A stretch of 64,000 nucleotides of DNA from Rhizorhabdus phycosphaerae (GTDB lineage: Bacteria; Pseudomonadota; Alphaproteobacteria; Sphingomonadales; Sphingomonadaceae), in the NCBI RefSeq assembly GCF_011044255.1, contig NZ_CP049107.1, forward strand, positions 3,965,001 through 4,029,000. Reading direction: 5' to 3'. Position numbers and translations under genes: made by a program. The notes under the pieces are model-generated. The model worked only from the letters and a program-made list of their open reading frames with translations. It was not told the DNA's origin and did not search any database. This document shows, in pieces, positions 37,494-46,684 of the stretch; positions within the stretch are counted from its first letter, which is position 1; each line of letters begins with the position of its first letter.

Positions 37494-40400
37494 ATGGGTA
37501 TCGAAGGCGTCGGGTTCGACGGACCGGAGGGAGTCAGTGCTTCCTTCGTAGAATCGCTCTATCGGCAGTATCGCGCCGACAAGGCAAGTGTGCAGCCTGA
37601 CTGGCAGGCTTATTTCGCGACTGTGGAAGCCGATGTTTCGGGCCCCAGCTGGGCCCGGTCCAACTGGCCGCCGTCGACGACCGACGCGCTGACCGCCGCG
37701 CTCGATCCGACCCAGATGACCGTGCCGCCGAAGCCCGCCAAGGGCGCGCCGGCTCCGGTCGCCGTGCCGGCGTCGTCGGGCCTCAGCCAGGCCGAGATCG
37801 AGCAGCGTGCGCTCGATTCGATCCGCGCCATCATGCTGATCCGCACCTATCGCGTGCGCGGCCATCTGCTCGCCAATCTCGATCCGCTCGGCCTGTCGCA
37901 ACGCGAGGAGACCGAGGATCTGAGCCCGGCCTGGCACGGCTTCACCGAAGCCGACATGGACCGTGAGGTCTACATCGCCGGCTTCCTGGGGCTCGAACGC
38001 GCGACCGTCCGCGAGATCCTCGCGACCCTCCGCAAGAATTACTGCGGCAATGTCGGCATCGAATATATGCACATCAGCGACGTCGAAGAGCGTCGCTTCC
38101 TGCAGGCCCGCATCGAGGGCAAGGACGCCGAGATCAGCTTCACGCCCGAAGGCAAGAAGGCGATCCTCAACAAGGTGATCCACGCCGAACAGTGGGAGAA
38201 GTTCCTCGGCCGCAAATATGTCGGCACGAAGCGCTTCGGTCTCGACGGCGGCGAATCGATGATCCCCGCGCTCGAAGCGGTGATCAAATATGCCGGCGCC
38301 TATGGCGTGAACGAGGTCGTGATCGGCATGGCCCATCGCGGCCGCCTGAACGTGCTCTCCAACGTCATGGAGAAGCCTTATCGCGCGATCTTCAACGAGT
38401 TCGCCGGTGGCTCCTCCAACCCGGCGGACGTCGGTGGCTCCGGCGACGTCAAATATCACCTCGGCACCTCCACCGACCGCGAGTTCGACGGCAACAAGGT
38501 TCACCTGAGCCTGGCGCCGAACCCGTCGCACCTCGAGTGCGTCAATCCGGTCGTGCTCGGCAAGGCGCGCGCCAAGCAGACCAAGGTCGACGATCTGGAG
38601 CGTTCGCGCGTCCTGCCGATCCTGCTGCATGGCGACGCAGCCTTTGCGGGACAGGGCATCATCATGGAGTGCTTCGGCTTCTCCGGCCTGCGCGGCTACA
38701 ACACCGGCGGCACGATCCATTTCGTGATCAACAACCAGGTGGGCTTCACCACCTCGCCGCAGTTCGCGCGCTCGTCGCCCTATCCCTCGGACATCGCCAA
38801 GATGGTCCAGGCGCCGATCCTGCACGTCAATGGCGACGATCCCGAAGCCGTGACCTGGGCCTGCAAGGTCGCGACCGAGTTCCGCCAGACCTTCAAGCGC
38901 GACGTCGTCATCGACATGTGGTGCTATCGCCGCTTCGGCCACAATGAAGGCGACGAGCCGGGCTTCACCCAGCCGCTGATGTACGAAGAGATCCGCAAGC
39001 ATCCGCCAGTCAGCTCGCTCTACAGCGCGCGCCTGGTTGAGGAAGGCGTGATCGACGCGGACTGGACCCCGCAGACCGAGGCCGAGTTCGTCGCGCAGCT
39101 CGAAGCCGAGTTCGAAGCGGGCAAGTCCTATAAGGTTAACAAGGCCGACTGGTTCGAAGGCGACTGGACCGGCTTCGCGGAACCGCGCGAGGCGATCACC
39201 GAGCGCCGTGCTGCGGTTACCGGCATCAGCGCCGACATGATCGGCGATCTCGGCAAGCAATTGACCACAGTTCCCGAAGGCCTGTCGATCCACAAGACGC
39301 TCTCGCGCATCCTCGACGCCAAGAAGGAGATGTTCGAGTCCGGCAAGGGCTTCGACTGGGCGACCGCCGAGGCGCTGGCTTTCGGTTCGCTTCTGCAAGA
39401 TGGCTATGCCGTGCGACTGTCGGGCCAGGATTCGGGTCGCGGTACGTTCAGCCACCGCCACGCGGTCTGGGTCGACCAGAAGGACGGTCACAAGTACATC
39501 CCGCTCTCGGCGATGGACCGCCGTTTCCAGGTGCTCGACAGTCCGCTGTCCGAGTTCGGCGTGCTGGGCTTCGAATATGGTTATGCATCGGCGGCGCCGA
39601 ACACGCTGGTCATGTGGGAAGCGCAGTTCGGCGACTTCGCCAATGGCGCACAGGTCATCATCGATCAGTTCATCTCGTCCGGCGAGGCGAAGTGGCTGCG
39701 CGTGAACGGCCTCGTGATGCTGCTGCCGCATGGTTATGAAGGGCAGGGGCCGGAGCACAGCTCCGCACGTCTCGAGCGCTATCTGCAGCTGTGCGCTGAA
39801 GACAATATGCAGGTCGCCAACTGCACCACGCCGGCCAATTATTTTCACATCCTGCGCCGGCAGATGGTCCGCAAGTTCCGCAAGCCGCTGATCATCATGA
39901 CGCCCAAGTCGCTGCTCCGCCACAAGTCGGCAGTGTCGACGGCTGAGGAAATGATGGGCGAGAGCCGCTTCCAGCGCGTCCTGCGCGACACCAACCCGCC
40001 GGCGGATGCCGACGTGCGTCGGGTCGTGCTGGTGTCGGGCAAGCTCTATTATGAGCTGGCCGAGGCGCGCGATGCAGCGGGCGACAAGAATACGATGATC
40101 CTGCGCCTCGAGCAGCTCTATCCGTTCCCGGCGGATGCGCTGATCAGCTTCTTCAGCCGGATGCCCAACCTCGAAACCGTGGTGTGGGCACAGGAAGAGC
40201 CGAAGAACCAGGGCGCCTGGACCTTCGTCGAGCATTATATCGAGAAGGTTCTCATCGAAAATGGGGGCGTACCGAAGCGTCCCGTCTATGCGGGCCGCAA
40301 GGCTGCCGCTGCGACGGCGACCGGCCTCGCCCGCAACCATGCCGTCCAGCAGGCGGCACTGATCGCCGACGCGCTCGGCCACGAATCGAAGGGTAAGTAA
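37494..40400 (+). CDS. sucA: 2-oxoglutarate dehydrogenase E1 component
   Basis: A 968-residue thiamine-diphosphate enzyme (also called odhA). It has the N-terminal [22 protein letters not shown] segment, the family [11 protein letters not shown] motif near residue 275, and the ThDP region [10 protein letters not shown] near 380. The C-terminal transketolase-like half is complete. It decarboxylates 2-oxoglutarate and loads the succinyl group onto E2. I chose the ATG at 37494, preceded by AAGGA, rather than the GTG at 37470. Confidence 0.96.
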   Translation: MGIEGVGFDGPEGVSASFVESLYRQYRADKASVQPDWQAYFATVEADVSGPSWARSNWPPSTTDALTAALDPTQMTVPPKPAKGAPAPVAVPASSGLSQAEIEQRALDSIRAIMLIRTYRVRGHLLANLDPLGLSQREETEDLSPAWHGFTEADMDREVYIAGFLGLERATVREILATLRKNYCGNVGIEYMHISDVEERRFLQARIEGKDAEISFTPEGKKAILNKVIHAEQWEKFLGRKYVGTKRFGLDGGESMIPALEAVIKYAGAYGVNEVVIGMAHRGRLNVLSNVMEKPYRAIFNEFAGGSSNPADVGGSGDVKYHLGTSTDREFDGNKVHLSLAPNPSHLECVNPVVLGKARAKQTKVDDLERSRVLPILLHGDAAFAGQGIIMECFGFSGLRGYNTGGTIHFVINNQVGFTTSPQFARSSPYPSDIAKMVQAPILHVNGDDPEAVTWACKVATEFRQTFKRDVVIDMWCYRRFGHNEGDEPGFTQPLMYEEIRKHPPVSSLYSARLVEEGVIDADWTPQTEAEFVAQLEAEFEAGKSYKVNKADWFEGDWTGFAEPREAITERRAAVTGISADMIGDLGKQLTTVPEGLSIHKTLSRILDAKKEMFESGKGFDWATAEALAFGSLLQDGYAVRLSGQDSGRGTFSHRHAVWVDQKDGHKYIPLSAMDRRFQVLDSPLSEFGVLGFEYGYASAAPNTLVMWEAQFGDFANGAQVIIDQFISSGEAKWLRVNGLVMLLPHGYEGQGPEHSSARLERYLQLCAEDNMQVANCTTPANYFHILRRQMVRKFRKPLIIMTPKSLLRHKSAVSTAEEMMGESRFQRVLRDTNPPADADVRRVVLVSGKLYYELAEARDAAGDKNTMILRLEQLYPFPADALISFFSRMPNLETVVWAQEEPKNQGAWTFVEHYIEKVLIENGGVPKRPVYAGRKAAAATATGLARNHAVQQAALIADALGHESKGK

Positions 40401-40401
40401 G

Positions 40402-41652
40402 ATGGCTACCGATGTGGTTGTTCCGACGCTCGGTGAATCGATCACCGAGGCGACGCTGGGCCAGTGGCTCAAGAAGCCGGGCGAGGCGGTGAAGGCCGAC
40501 GAACCGATTGCAAGCCTCGAGACCGACAAGGTCGCGGTCGAGGTCCCTTCGCCGGTTGCCGGCGTGATGGGCGAGCTGGTCGTCGCCGAGGGTGATACGG
40601 TCAATGTGGGTGCGGTCATCGCGCGGATCGAGGAAGGCGCCAGTGCCGCGACCGCCGCGACCCCGGCGGTCGAGGATCAAACGGCGGTCGGCAAGGCCGA
40701 AGCTGCTGCCCCGGCCGAGCCTGCGGCTGCCCCCGCCGATGAGGAATCGGGCGATCCGGTGACGCTGTCGCCATCCGTCCGCCGCGCCGTGCTCGAATAT
40801 GGCGTCGACCCGACCAAGATCAAAGGCACCGGTAAGGACGGTCGCCTGACCAAGGACGACGTCGTCGCCGCCGCGAAGACCCAGCCCAAGCCGGCGCCTG
40901 TCGCTCCGGCAACCGCACCCGTCGCGGCTGTTCCGGCCGCTTCGGGCGGTGGCCGCAAGGAAGAACGCGTCCGCATGACGCGCCTCCGCCAGACGGTCGC
41001 GAGCCGCTTGAAGGAAGCGCAGAACACCGCGGCGATGCTGACCACCTTCAACGACGTCGACATGACGGCGGTGATCGAGGCGCGCGCCAAGTATAAGGAT
41101 CTGTTCGAGAAGAAGCATGGCGTCCGCCTGGGCTTCATGGGCTTTTTCGTGAAGGCCGCCTGTATGGCGCTGCGCGACGTTCCCGCGGTCAACGCTTCGA
41201 TCGAGGGCGACGAAATCGTCTATCGCGACTATGTCGACGTCTCGGTCGCCGTGTCGGCGCCGAACGGCCTGGTCGTTCCGGTGATCCGCGACGCACAGAC
41301 CCTGTCGGTGGCCGAGATCGAAAAGACGATCGGCGACTTCGGCACCCGCGCCAAGGCTGGCACGCTGAAGCTCGAGGAAATGAAGGGTGGTACCTTCACC
41401 ATCTCGAACGGTGGTGTCTTCGGTTCGCTGATGTCGACCCCGATCATCAACCCGCCGCAGTCGGGCGTGCTCGGCCTGCACCGGATCGAGGATCGCCCGG
41501 TCGTCCGCGACGGCCAGATCGTCGCGCGCCCGATGATGTATCTCGCGCTCAGCTATGACCATCGCCTGATCGACGGTCGCGAAGCGGTCACCTTCCTCGT
41601 TGCGCTCAAGAACGCGATCGAGGATCCGACTCGTCTGCTGATCGACCTCTAA
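40402..41652 (+). CDS. sucB: 2-oxoglutarate dehydrogenase E2 (dihydrolipoyl succinyltransferase)
   Basis: A 416-residue E2 core protein (odhB). A lipoyl domain with the modified Lys43 ([12 protein letters not shown]) is followed by an Ala/Pro-rich linker, an E3-binding domain ([22 protein letters not shown]), and a catalytic domain whose active His lies in [11 protein letters not shown] near the C-terminus. The start lies one base after the E1 stop. It carries succinyl groups to CoA. Confidence 0.97.
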   Translation: MATDVVVPTLGESITEATLGQWLKKPGEAVKADEPIASLETDKVAVEVPSPVAGVMGELVVAEGDTVNVGAVIARIEEGASAATAATPAVEDQTAVGKAEAAAPAEPAAAPADEESGDPVTLSPSVRRAVLEYGVDPTKIKGTGKDGRLTKDDVVAAAKTQPKPAPVAPATAPVAAVPAASGGGRKEERVRMTRLRQTVASRLKEAQNTAAMLTTFNDVDMTAVIEARAKYKDLFEKKHGVRLGFMGFFVKAACMALRDVPAVNASIEGDEIVYRDYVDVSVAVSAPNGLVVPVIRDAQTLSVAEIEKTIGDFGTRAKAGTLKLEEMKGGTFTISNGGVFGSLMSTPIINPPQSGVLGLHRIEDRPVVRDGQIVARPMMYLALSYDHRLIDGREAVTFLVALKNAIEDPTRLLIDL

Positions 41653-41663
41653 GCGTCATCGTC

Positions 41664-41685
41664 GCCCCGGCCGAAAGGCCGGGGC
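41664..41685. terminator. Perfect GAAA-loop hairpin between odhB and lpdA
   Basis: A nine-pair stem GCCCCGGCC / GGCCGGGGC closed by a GAAA tetraloop, without a strong T-run. It lies in the 88-base gap and may lower expression of lpdA relative to the E1-E2 genes, or protect the upstream message. Confidence 0.55.
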
Positions 41686-41740
41686 CTCGTTCTGTCCGGT
41701 GGGCGGGAGCGGGGCGTGCGCGACGGAGAAGGAAGATACC

Positions 41741-43132
41741 ATGTCCGATTATGATTTCGACGTGATCGTCATTGGCGCCGGCCCCGGCGGCTATGTGGCG
41801 GCGATCCGTGCGGCCCAGCTCGGCCTCAAGACGGCCTGCGCGGAAAGCCGCGAGACGCTCGGCGGCACCTGCCTCAACGTCGGGTGCATCCCGTCGAAGG
41901 CGATGCTGCACGCCTCCGAGCTGTATGAGGAAGCGGCGAGCGGCAAGCTGGCCAAGCTCGGCATCAAGACCCAAGTCGAACTCGATCTCGACACGATGCA
42001 CGCCCAGCGCCGCGATGCCGTGAAGAGCCTTACCGGCGGCATCGAATATCTGTTCAAGAAGAACAAGGTCGAATGGCTGAAGGGCCGGGCGTCCTTTGCG
42101 AGCAAGGACAGCGTCGAGATCGCCGGCAAGACCTATCGTGCAAAGAATATCGTGATCGCGACCGGCTCCAGCGTCACGCCGCTGCCGGGCGTGGAGATCG
42201 ACGAGAAGATCGTGGTGTCCTCCACCGGCGCACTCGAGCTGTCCAAGGTTCCCGACCATATGGTCGTGATCGGCGGCGGCGTGATCGGGCTCGAACTCGG
42301 GTCGGTCTGGAAGCGCTTGGGCGCGAAGGTCACCGTGGTCGAATATCTCGATCAGCTGCTGCCCGGCATGGACGGCGATATCCGCAAGGAAGCCGCGAAG
42401 ATCTTCAAGAAGCAGGGCATGGAGTTCAAGCTTTCCACCAAGGTGACCGGCGTTGCCGTGAGCGGCGACAAGGCGACCGTGACGGTCGAGCCGGCAGCCG
42501 GCGGGGCAGCCGAGACGCTCGAGGCCGATGTCGTGCTGGTGTCGATCGGGCGGCGTCCGAACACCGAAGGCCTTGCGCTGGAGCGTGTCGGCCTGACCAC
42601 CAACAAGCGCGGGCAGATCGAGATCGACCATGAGTTCGGGACCGGCGTGCCCGGCATCTGGGCGATCGGCGACGTCGTTCCTGGCCCGATGCTCGCCCAC
42701 AAGGCCGAGGACGAGGGTATCGCCGTGGCCGAGAACATCGCCGGTCTGACCGGTATCGTGAATCACGACGTCATCCCGGGCGTGGTCTACACGATGCCCG
42801 AATTTGCCGGCGTCGGCCTGACCGAGGAAGAGGCGAAGGCGCGGGGCGAGATCAAGGTCGGCAAATTCCCGATGCTCGCCAATTCGCGCGCCAAGACCAA
42901 TCATGAGCCGGACGGCTTCGTGAAGGTGATCGCAGATGCCAAGACCGACAAGGTGCTGGGCGTCCACATCATCGCTTCGGTCGGCGGCACGATGATCGCG
43001 CAGGCCGCGCAGGCGATGGAGTTCGGCGCCACGAGCGAGGACATCGCCTATACCTGCCACGCGCATCCGACCCATTCGGAAGCGTTGAAGGAAGCCGCGA
43101 TGGCGGTGACGGGCAAGCCGATCCACATCTGA
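41741..43132 (+). CDS. lpdA: Dihydrolipoyl dehydrogenase (E3)
   Basis: A 463-residue flavoprotein disulfide reductase. The FAD loop IGAGPGGYVAAIRAAQLG is near residues 10-27, the redox-active disulfide is in GGTCLNVGCIPSK near 40-52, and the C-terminal His-Glu pair is in HAHPTHSEALKEA near 440-452. It reoxidises lipoamide with NAD+, shared among the 2-oxoacid dehydrogenases. The ATG at 41741 has GAAGGAAG upstream; an in-frame GTG/ATG further up lacks conservation. Confidence 0.97.
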   Translation: MSDYDFDVIVIGAGPGGYVAAIRAAQLGLKTACAESRETLGGTCLNVGCIPSKAMLHASELYEEAASGKLAKLGIKTQVELDLDTMHAQRRDAVKSLTGGIEYLFKKNKVEWLKGRASFASKDSVEIAGKTYRAKNIVIATGSSVTPLPGVEIDEKIVVSSTGALELSKVPDHMVVIGGGVIGLELGSVWKRLGAKVTVVEYLDQLLPGMDGDIRKEAAKIFKKQGMEFKLSTKVTGVAVSGDKATVTVEPAAGGAAETLEADVVLVSIGRRPNTEGLALERVGLTTNKRGQIEIDHEFGTGVPGIWAIGDVVPGPMLAHKAEDEGIAVAENIAGLTGIVNHDVIPGVVYTMPEFAGVGLTEEEAKARGEIKVGKFPMLANSRAKTNHEPDGFVKVIADAKTDKVLGVHIIASVGGTMIAQAAQAMEFGATSEDIAYTCHAHPTHSEALKEAAMAVTGKPIHI

Positions 43133-43154
43133 TCGATCCCATCCTTGCGACAGG

Positions 43155-43193
43155 AAAAAGGCCATCCCGCGAACGGTGCGGGGTGGCCTTTTT
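43155..43193. terminator. Intrinsic terminator between lpdA and copB
   Basis: A 16-pair stem, AAAAAGGCCATCCCGC with GCGGGGTGGCCTTTTT (one G-T pair), and a GAACGGT loop. The A-run and T-run at either end let it work for both converging transcripts. Confidence 0.92.
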
Positions 43194-43221
43194 CATTTGC
43201 TCGCGAGCGTCCTGCCGGTCG

Positions 43222-44295
43222 TCAGAACCAGGCCCTGACCCCCAGGACTGCCCGCGTCTCGCGGCGGGAATCGCCCATGGCGACCGCGAGCCGCCCGGTC
43301 TCGCCGAAGCGCCGCTCGTGGACGATGCCGACATAGGGGGCGAAACGCCGGCTGAACTCGTAGCGCAACCGAAGCCCGGCTTCGGTCGTCCCGAGCCCGC
43401 TGCCCACCCCGATGCGCTGGTCGGCGGTGAAGGCATATTCGATCTCGATGCGCGGCTGCAGGATCAGCCGCTGGGTCAGCCGCTGGTCGTAATAGGCCTC
43501 GATCCGCGCGGACAGGTCGCCCTTGTTCGACAGGAAGAGATTGGCGTCGACTTCGAACCAATAGGGCGCGAGCCCTTCGAAGCCGACAACGGCATAGCTG
43601 CGCCCCGGGCGCGGGCGGATGTCCTGCCGGACGCCCAGCTGCAGGTTCCAATAGGCATCGAGCGCGTGGCTCCACAGCGCCTGAACCTCCGCCTGGCCGA
43701 GCCGTTCGCTGCCTTCGCCCTCGCTCTTGATCGCCAGTCGATCGATGTCGCCGCCGATCCAGGCTTCGCCGTTCCAGGCATAGCTATCGGCACCCTTGCC
43801 GGGACGGGCTTCGGCGATATCGATCATCAACTGGCTGACGGTCATGCCGCCATGTTCGCGGACGAGTGCCTCGCGCGCGGCGGCCATCGTCGCGGGCGGG
43901 AAGAAACGGTCCGCCGCGCGGTCGGTAGGCGGTGGCGGCGCTGGAGCGTTGCCGACCTCGACCGTGCCGGGCCGAGTGCCGTGGTCCGCATGGAGATCGG
44001 ATGCCGGCATGCTGTGTGCGGCATGGGGGTCAGCAGGCATCTGATGCCCGGCGTGCGGATCGGCCGCAGGCATTTCGTGCCCCGCATGCGGATTGGCCAT
44101 TGCCGCGCCGTGCCCGGCGTGGGGGTCGTCCATGGGCATGCCATGCCCTGAATGGGGATCGGCCGCTGGCATCGAATGGCCGGCATGAGGGTCGGCCGCC
44201 GGCATGCTGTGGCCCGCATGCGGATCGGTCGGGGCCGTGTTCTGCGCCTGGGCGGAGCCGGCGAGAAGCAGGCCGGCGAGGATCAAGCGCTTCAT
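43222..44295 (-). CDS. copB: Copper resistance protein B
   Basis: A 357-residue outer-membrane protein. A signal peptide (MKRLILAGLLLAGSAQAQ) is followed by a His/Met-rich region at about residues 24-105 with about eight copies of a DPHAGHxMPxA unit, then a conserved CopB beta-barrel from about 115 to the terminal Phe (VLGVRAWF). The repeats would bind copper. It follows copA with a four-base overlap (ATGA). No copper-responsive regulator (CopRS or CueR) is adjacent. Confidence 0.94.
   Translation of the reverse strand: MKRLILAGLLLAGSAQAQNTAPTDPHAGHSMPAADPHAGHSMPAADPHSGHGMPMDDPHAGHGAAMANPHAGHEMPAADPHAGHQMPADPHAAHSMPASDLHADHGTRPGTVEVGNAPAPPPPTDRAADRFFPPATMAAAREALVREHGGMTVSQLMIDIAEARPGKGADSYAWNGEAWIGGDIDRLAIKSEGEGSERLGQAEVQALWSHALDAYWNLQLGVRQDIRPRPGRSYAVVGFEGLAPYWFEVDANLFLSNKGDLSARIEAYYDQRLTQRLILQPRIEIEYAFTADQRIGVGSGLGTTEAGLRLRYEFSRRFAPYVGIVHERRFGETGRLAVAMGDSRRETRAVLGVRAWF
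43981..44226 (-). repeat. Tandem His-Gly-His-Met repeat in copB
   Basis: Codons 24-105 of copB form about eight imperfect repeats of a 10-11-codon unit whose peptide is DPHAGHSMPAA or close variants. The DNA repeats are not identical, consistent with an older expansion kept by selection for metal binding. Confidence 0.85.
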
Positions 44296-45977
44296 GCCGG
44301 TCGCACCGTGACGATCTCGAACATGCCCGCATGCATGTGATAGAGCATGTGGCAGTGAAAGGCCCAGTCGCCTTCGGCATCGGCAGTGAGGTCGAAGGTC
44401 ACCTTGCCTCCCGGCGCGACGTTGACCGTATGCTTGCGCGGCGCGTGGTCGCCATGACCCGTCACCAGCTCGAAGTAATGGCCGTGCAGGTGGATCGGGT
44501 GGTTCATCATCGTGTCGTTGACGAGCGTGACGCGCACGCGCTCGCCCTTGGTGAAGGGGATCGGCGCCTTGACGTCGCTCATCTTCACCCCGTCGAACGA
44601 CCACATATAGCGTTCCATATTGCCGGTCAGGTGGAGTTCCAGGCTGCGTGACGGCGCGCGCGTGTCAGGGTTGCGCTCGGCGGCGACGAGGTCGCGGTAG
44701 ACGAGAACGCGATGCCCGACATCGTCCAGCCCCTGGGGCGGTTCGGCGGTCCGGTCGACCGGCATGGGAGAGATGGTCTGCACGCCCGGCCCCAGCCTGA
44801 CCTGCGGGGCATTGGCGCCGTTGCGCATGCTCATGTCCATGTCATGCGCGCCATGGTCCATGCCGCCCATGTCCATGCCCATATCGCGCATGGTGACGAT
44901 CGGACGGCGACGCAGGGGAGGGACGGGGGCGGTCATGCCCATGCGCGGGGCCAGCGTCGCCCGGGCCATGCCCGACCGGTCGATCGCTTCGCCGACGAGA
45001 GAATAGGCACCATCGCCGGGGCGGACGATGACGTCGTAGGTCTCTGCGACAGCGATCTGGAACTCGTCGACCGTCACCGGACGCACGGGCAGCCCGTCCG
45101 CCGCGACGATCTCCAGCGACAGGCCGGGAATGCGGACGTTGAAATTGGTCATCGCCGAGGCGTTGATGACGCGGAGCCGCACCCGTTCGCCAGGCTGGAA
45201 CAGGGCGGTCCAATTGTCCGCTGGCCCATGGCCGTTGACCAGATAGGTGTAGATATTGCCGGTAGCGTCCGAGACGTCGGTCGGATCCATCCGCATCGCC
45301 GCCCATTCGAGACGGTCCTTCTGCGGCTGGTCCCTGCCCGACAGCAGCCCGGCAAGTGTCTGGCGCTGCCGGTTGAACCCGCCGGGATCGACCTTCAGGC
45401 GGCGGAATATCTCGTGGGGGTGCAGTCGGGCGTGGTCGGACAGCAGGATCACATGGTCGCGGTCATGGCTGGGCGCCGCTCCATCGGCAGGGTCGACGAC
45501 CAGCGGACCATAATGGCCCATCTGCTCCTGCAGGTTGCTGTGGCTGTGATACCAGTAAGTACCGTTCTGCAGCACCGGGAATTCGTAGACGAAGGTTTCG
45601 CCGGGCCGGATGCCTGGAAAGCTGATCCCCGGAACGCCGTCCATCTGGAAGGGCAGGAGGATGCCGTGCCAGTGGATCGAGCTATCCTCGTGCAACCTGT
45701 TCGTAACCGAGATGCGTGCGGTCTCTCCTTCGCGAAGACGGATCAAAGGGCCGGGGGCGGTGCCGTTGACGCCGACCGCGTGGGTGGTCCGGCCATCGAC
45801 CGTCATCGTCAGGTGATCGATGGTCAGCGCGATATCAGGCCCGTGCAGAACGGCCTGTCCCTGCGGGGACGGCGCTGCAGCCCAGGCCGGGAACCATTGC
45901 GCGAACGCAGCGGCCGATCCGGTGAGGGCAGCATCCCGCAAGAAACGGCGGCGGTTTTTCTCGGTCATGTCGACCAT
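44292..45977 (-). CDS. copA: Copper resistance multicopper oxidase
   Basis: A 561-residue periplasmic multicopper oxidase. The N-terminal twin-arginine signal contains RRRFLRDAALTGSA. Copper ligands are in HWHGILLP, YHSHSNLQEQMG, HPIHLHGHYFEL and the C-terminal HCHMLYHMHAGMFE. An internal Met/His-rich stretch (MGMDMGGMDHGAHDMDMSM) around residues 365-385 would hold extra copper. It oxidises Cu(I) in the periplasm. It is the first gene of a copAB operon and lies 72 bases after the fliL stop, though its function is unrelated to flagella. Confidence 0.95.
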   Translation of the reverse strand: MVDMTEKNRRRFLRDAALTGSAAAFAQWFPAWAAAPSPQGQAVLHGPDIALTIDHLTMTVDGRTTHAVGVNGTAPGPLIRLREGETARISVTNRLHEDSSIHWHGILLPFQMDGVPGISFPGIRPGETFVYEFPVLQNGTYWYHSHSNLQEQMGHYGPLVVDPADGAAPSHDRDHVILLSDHARLHPHEIFRRLKVDPGGFNRQRQTLAGLLSGRDQPQKDRLEWAAMRMDPTDVSDATGNIYTYLVNGHGPADNWTALFQPGERVRLRVINASAMTNFNVRIPGLSLEIVAADGLPVRPVTVDEFQIAVAETYDVIVRPGDGAYSLVGEAIDRSGMARATLAPRMGMTAPVPPLRRRPIVTMRDMGMDMGGMDHGAHDMDMSMRNGANAPQVRLGPGVQTISPMPVDRTAEPPQGLDDVGHRVLVYRDLVAAERNPDTRAPSRSLELHLTGNMERYMWSFDGVKMSDVKAPIPFTKGERVRVTLVNDTMMNHPIHLHGHYFELVTGHGDHAPRKHTVNVAPGGKVTFDLTADAEGDWAFHCHMLYHMHAGMFEIVTVRPA

Positions 45978-46049
45978 TTAGCGACGATCGCCGAAAGACC
46001 AACCCCGCCATCGGGGAAGTGGGAGCCCCAGCCCCCGGCACCCCGGCTT

Positions 46050-46667
46050 TTACTGGACGACTAGGCTGGTGAAGTAGACGTTGTCGATGCCGCCGAAGCC
46101 AGTCCGCTGCTTGAGGACGGTGTTGACCGCGTCTTTCAGTTCCTTCTGCAGCTTCAGCTTGCCGTCCGGGGTGGCGATCGAGAAGCTGTCCTGCTGCGAC
46201 AGCACCATCAGGATTGCCGACCGGATCGGCATGTCATTGTCCTTCAGGTTGTCGAGGACCTTCTGGTCGTAGAAGGTGGATACGCCCAGACCGATCTGGG
46301 CAAAGCCGTCGGAATCGCGCAGATTGGCGGTGAACGGCTGTTCGAACGCGTAATAGGATGCCTTGTACTTGGTCGGATCGGGAGACTTGTCGGTCTCCAG
46401 GCCGACCGGAAGCGTCTGCTTCTCGGCCCCATGGCCGTCTTCCGCGCCTTCCTTCTTGACGAGCTTGGGCGCGTTCGGATCCTCCGGCACCTCCTCTTCC
46501 TTGTGCTTTCCGCCGACCAAGCCGGAGCCGGCAGCGTAGAGCCCCGCGCCGACGCCGATGCCGGCGAACAGCAGGGCGACGACGAGCATCACGAGGATGC
46601 CCTTCATCTTCCCCTTCTTCTTGGGGGCGGGGGCGTCAGGCGCAGGAGCGGCGGCGGCACTGCTCAT
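46050..46667 (-). CDS. fliL: Flagellar basal body-associated protein FliL
   Basis: A 205-residue inner-membrane protein. A short N-terminal cytoplasmic part and one membrane helix (ILVMLVVALLFAGIGVGAGLYAA) precede an acidic/Lys region and the periplasmic FliL domain, which includes IGLGVSTFYDQKVLDNLKDNDMPIRSAIL. It associates with the stator and supports motor torque. It is the last gene of the leftward fliE-L operon, with fliK ending 17 bases upstream. Confidence 0.9.
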   Translation of the reverse strand: MSSAAAAPAPDAPAPKKKGKMKGILVMLVVALLFAGIGVGAGLYAAGSGLVGGKHKEEEVPEDPNAPKLVKKEGAEDGHGAEKQTLPVGLETDKSPDPTKYKASYYAFEQPFTANLRDSDGFAQIGLGVSTFYDQKVLDNLKDNDMPIRSAILMVLSQQDSFSIATPDGKLKLQKELKDAVNTVLKQRTGFGGIDNVYFTSLVVQ

Positions 46668-46684
46668 CGGTCAAATCCCATCGA

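Noticed and set aside
37458-40619. Very long minus-strand frame over odhA (about 1050 codons)
   Set aside because: It is the reverse of a fully conserved gene and shows no family motif.
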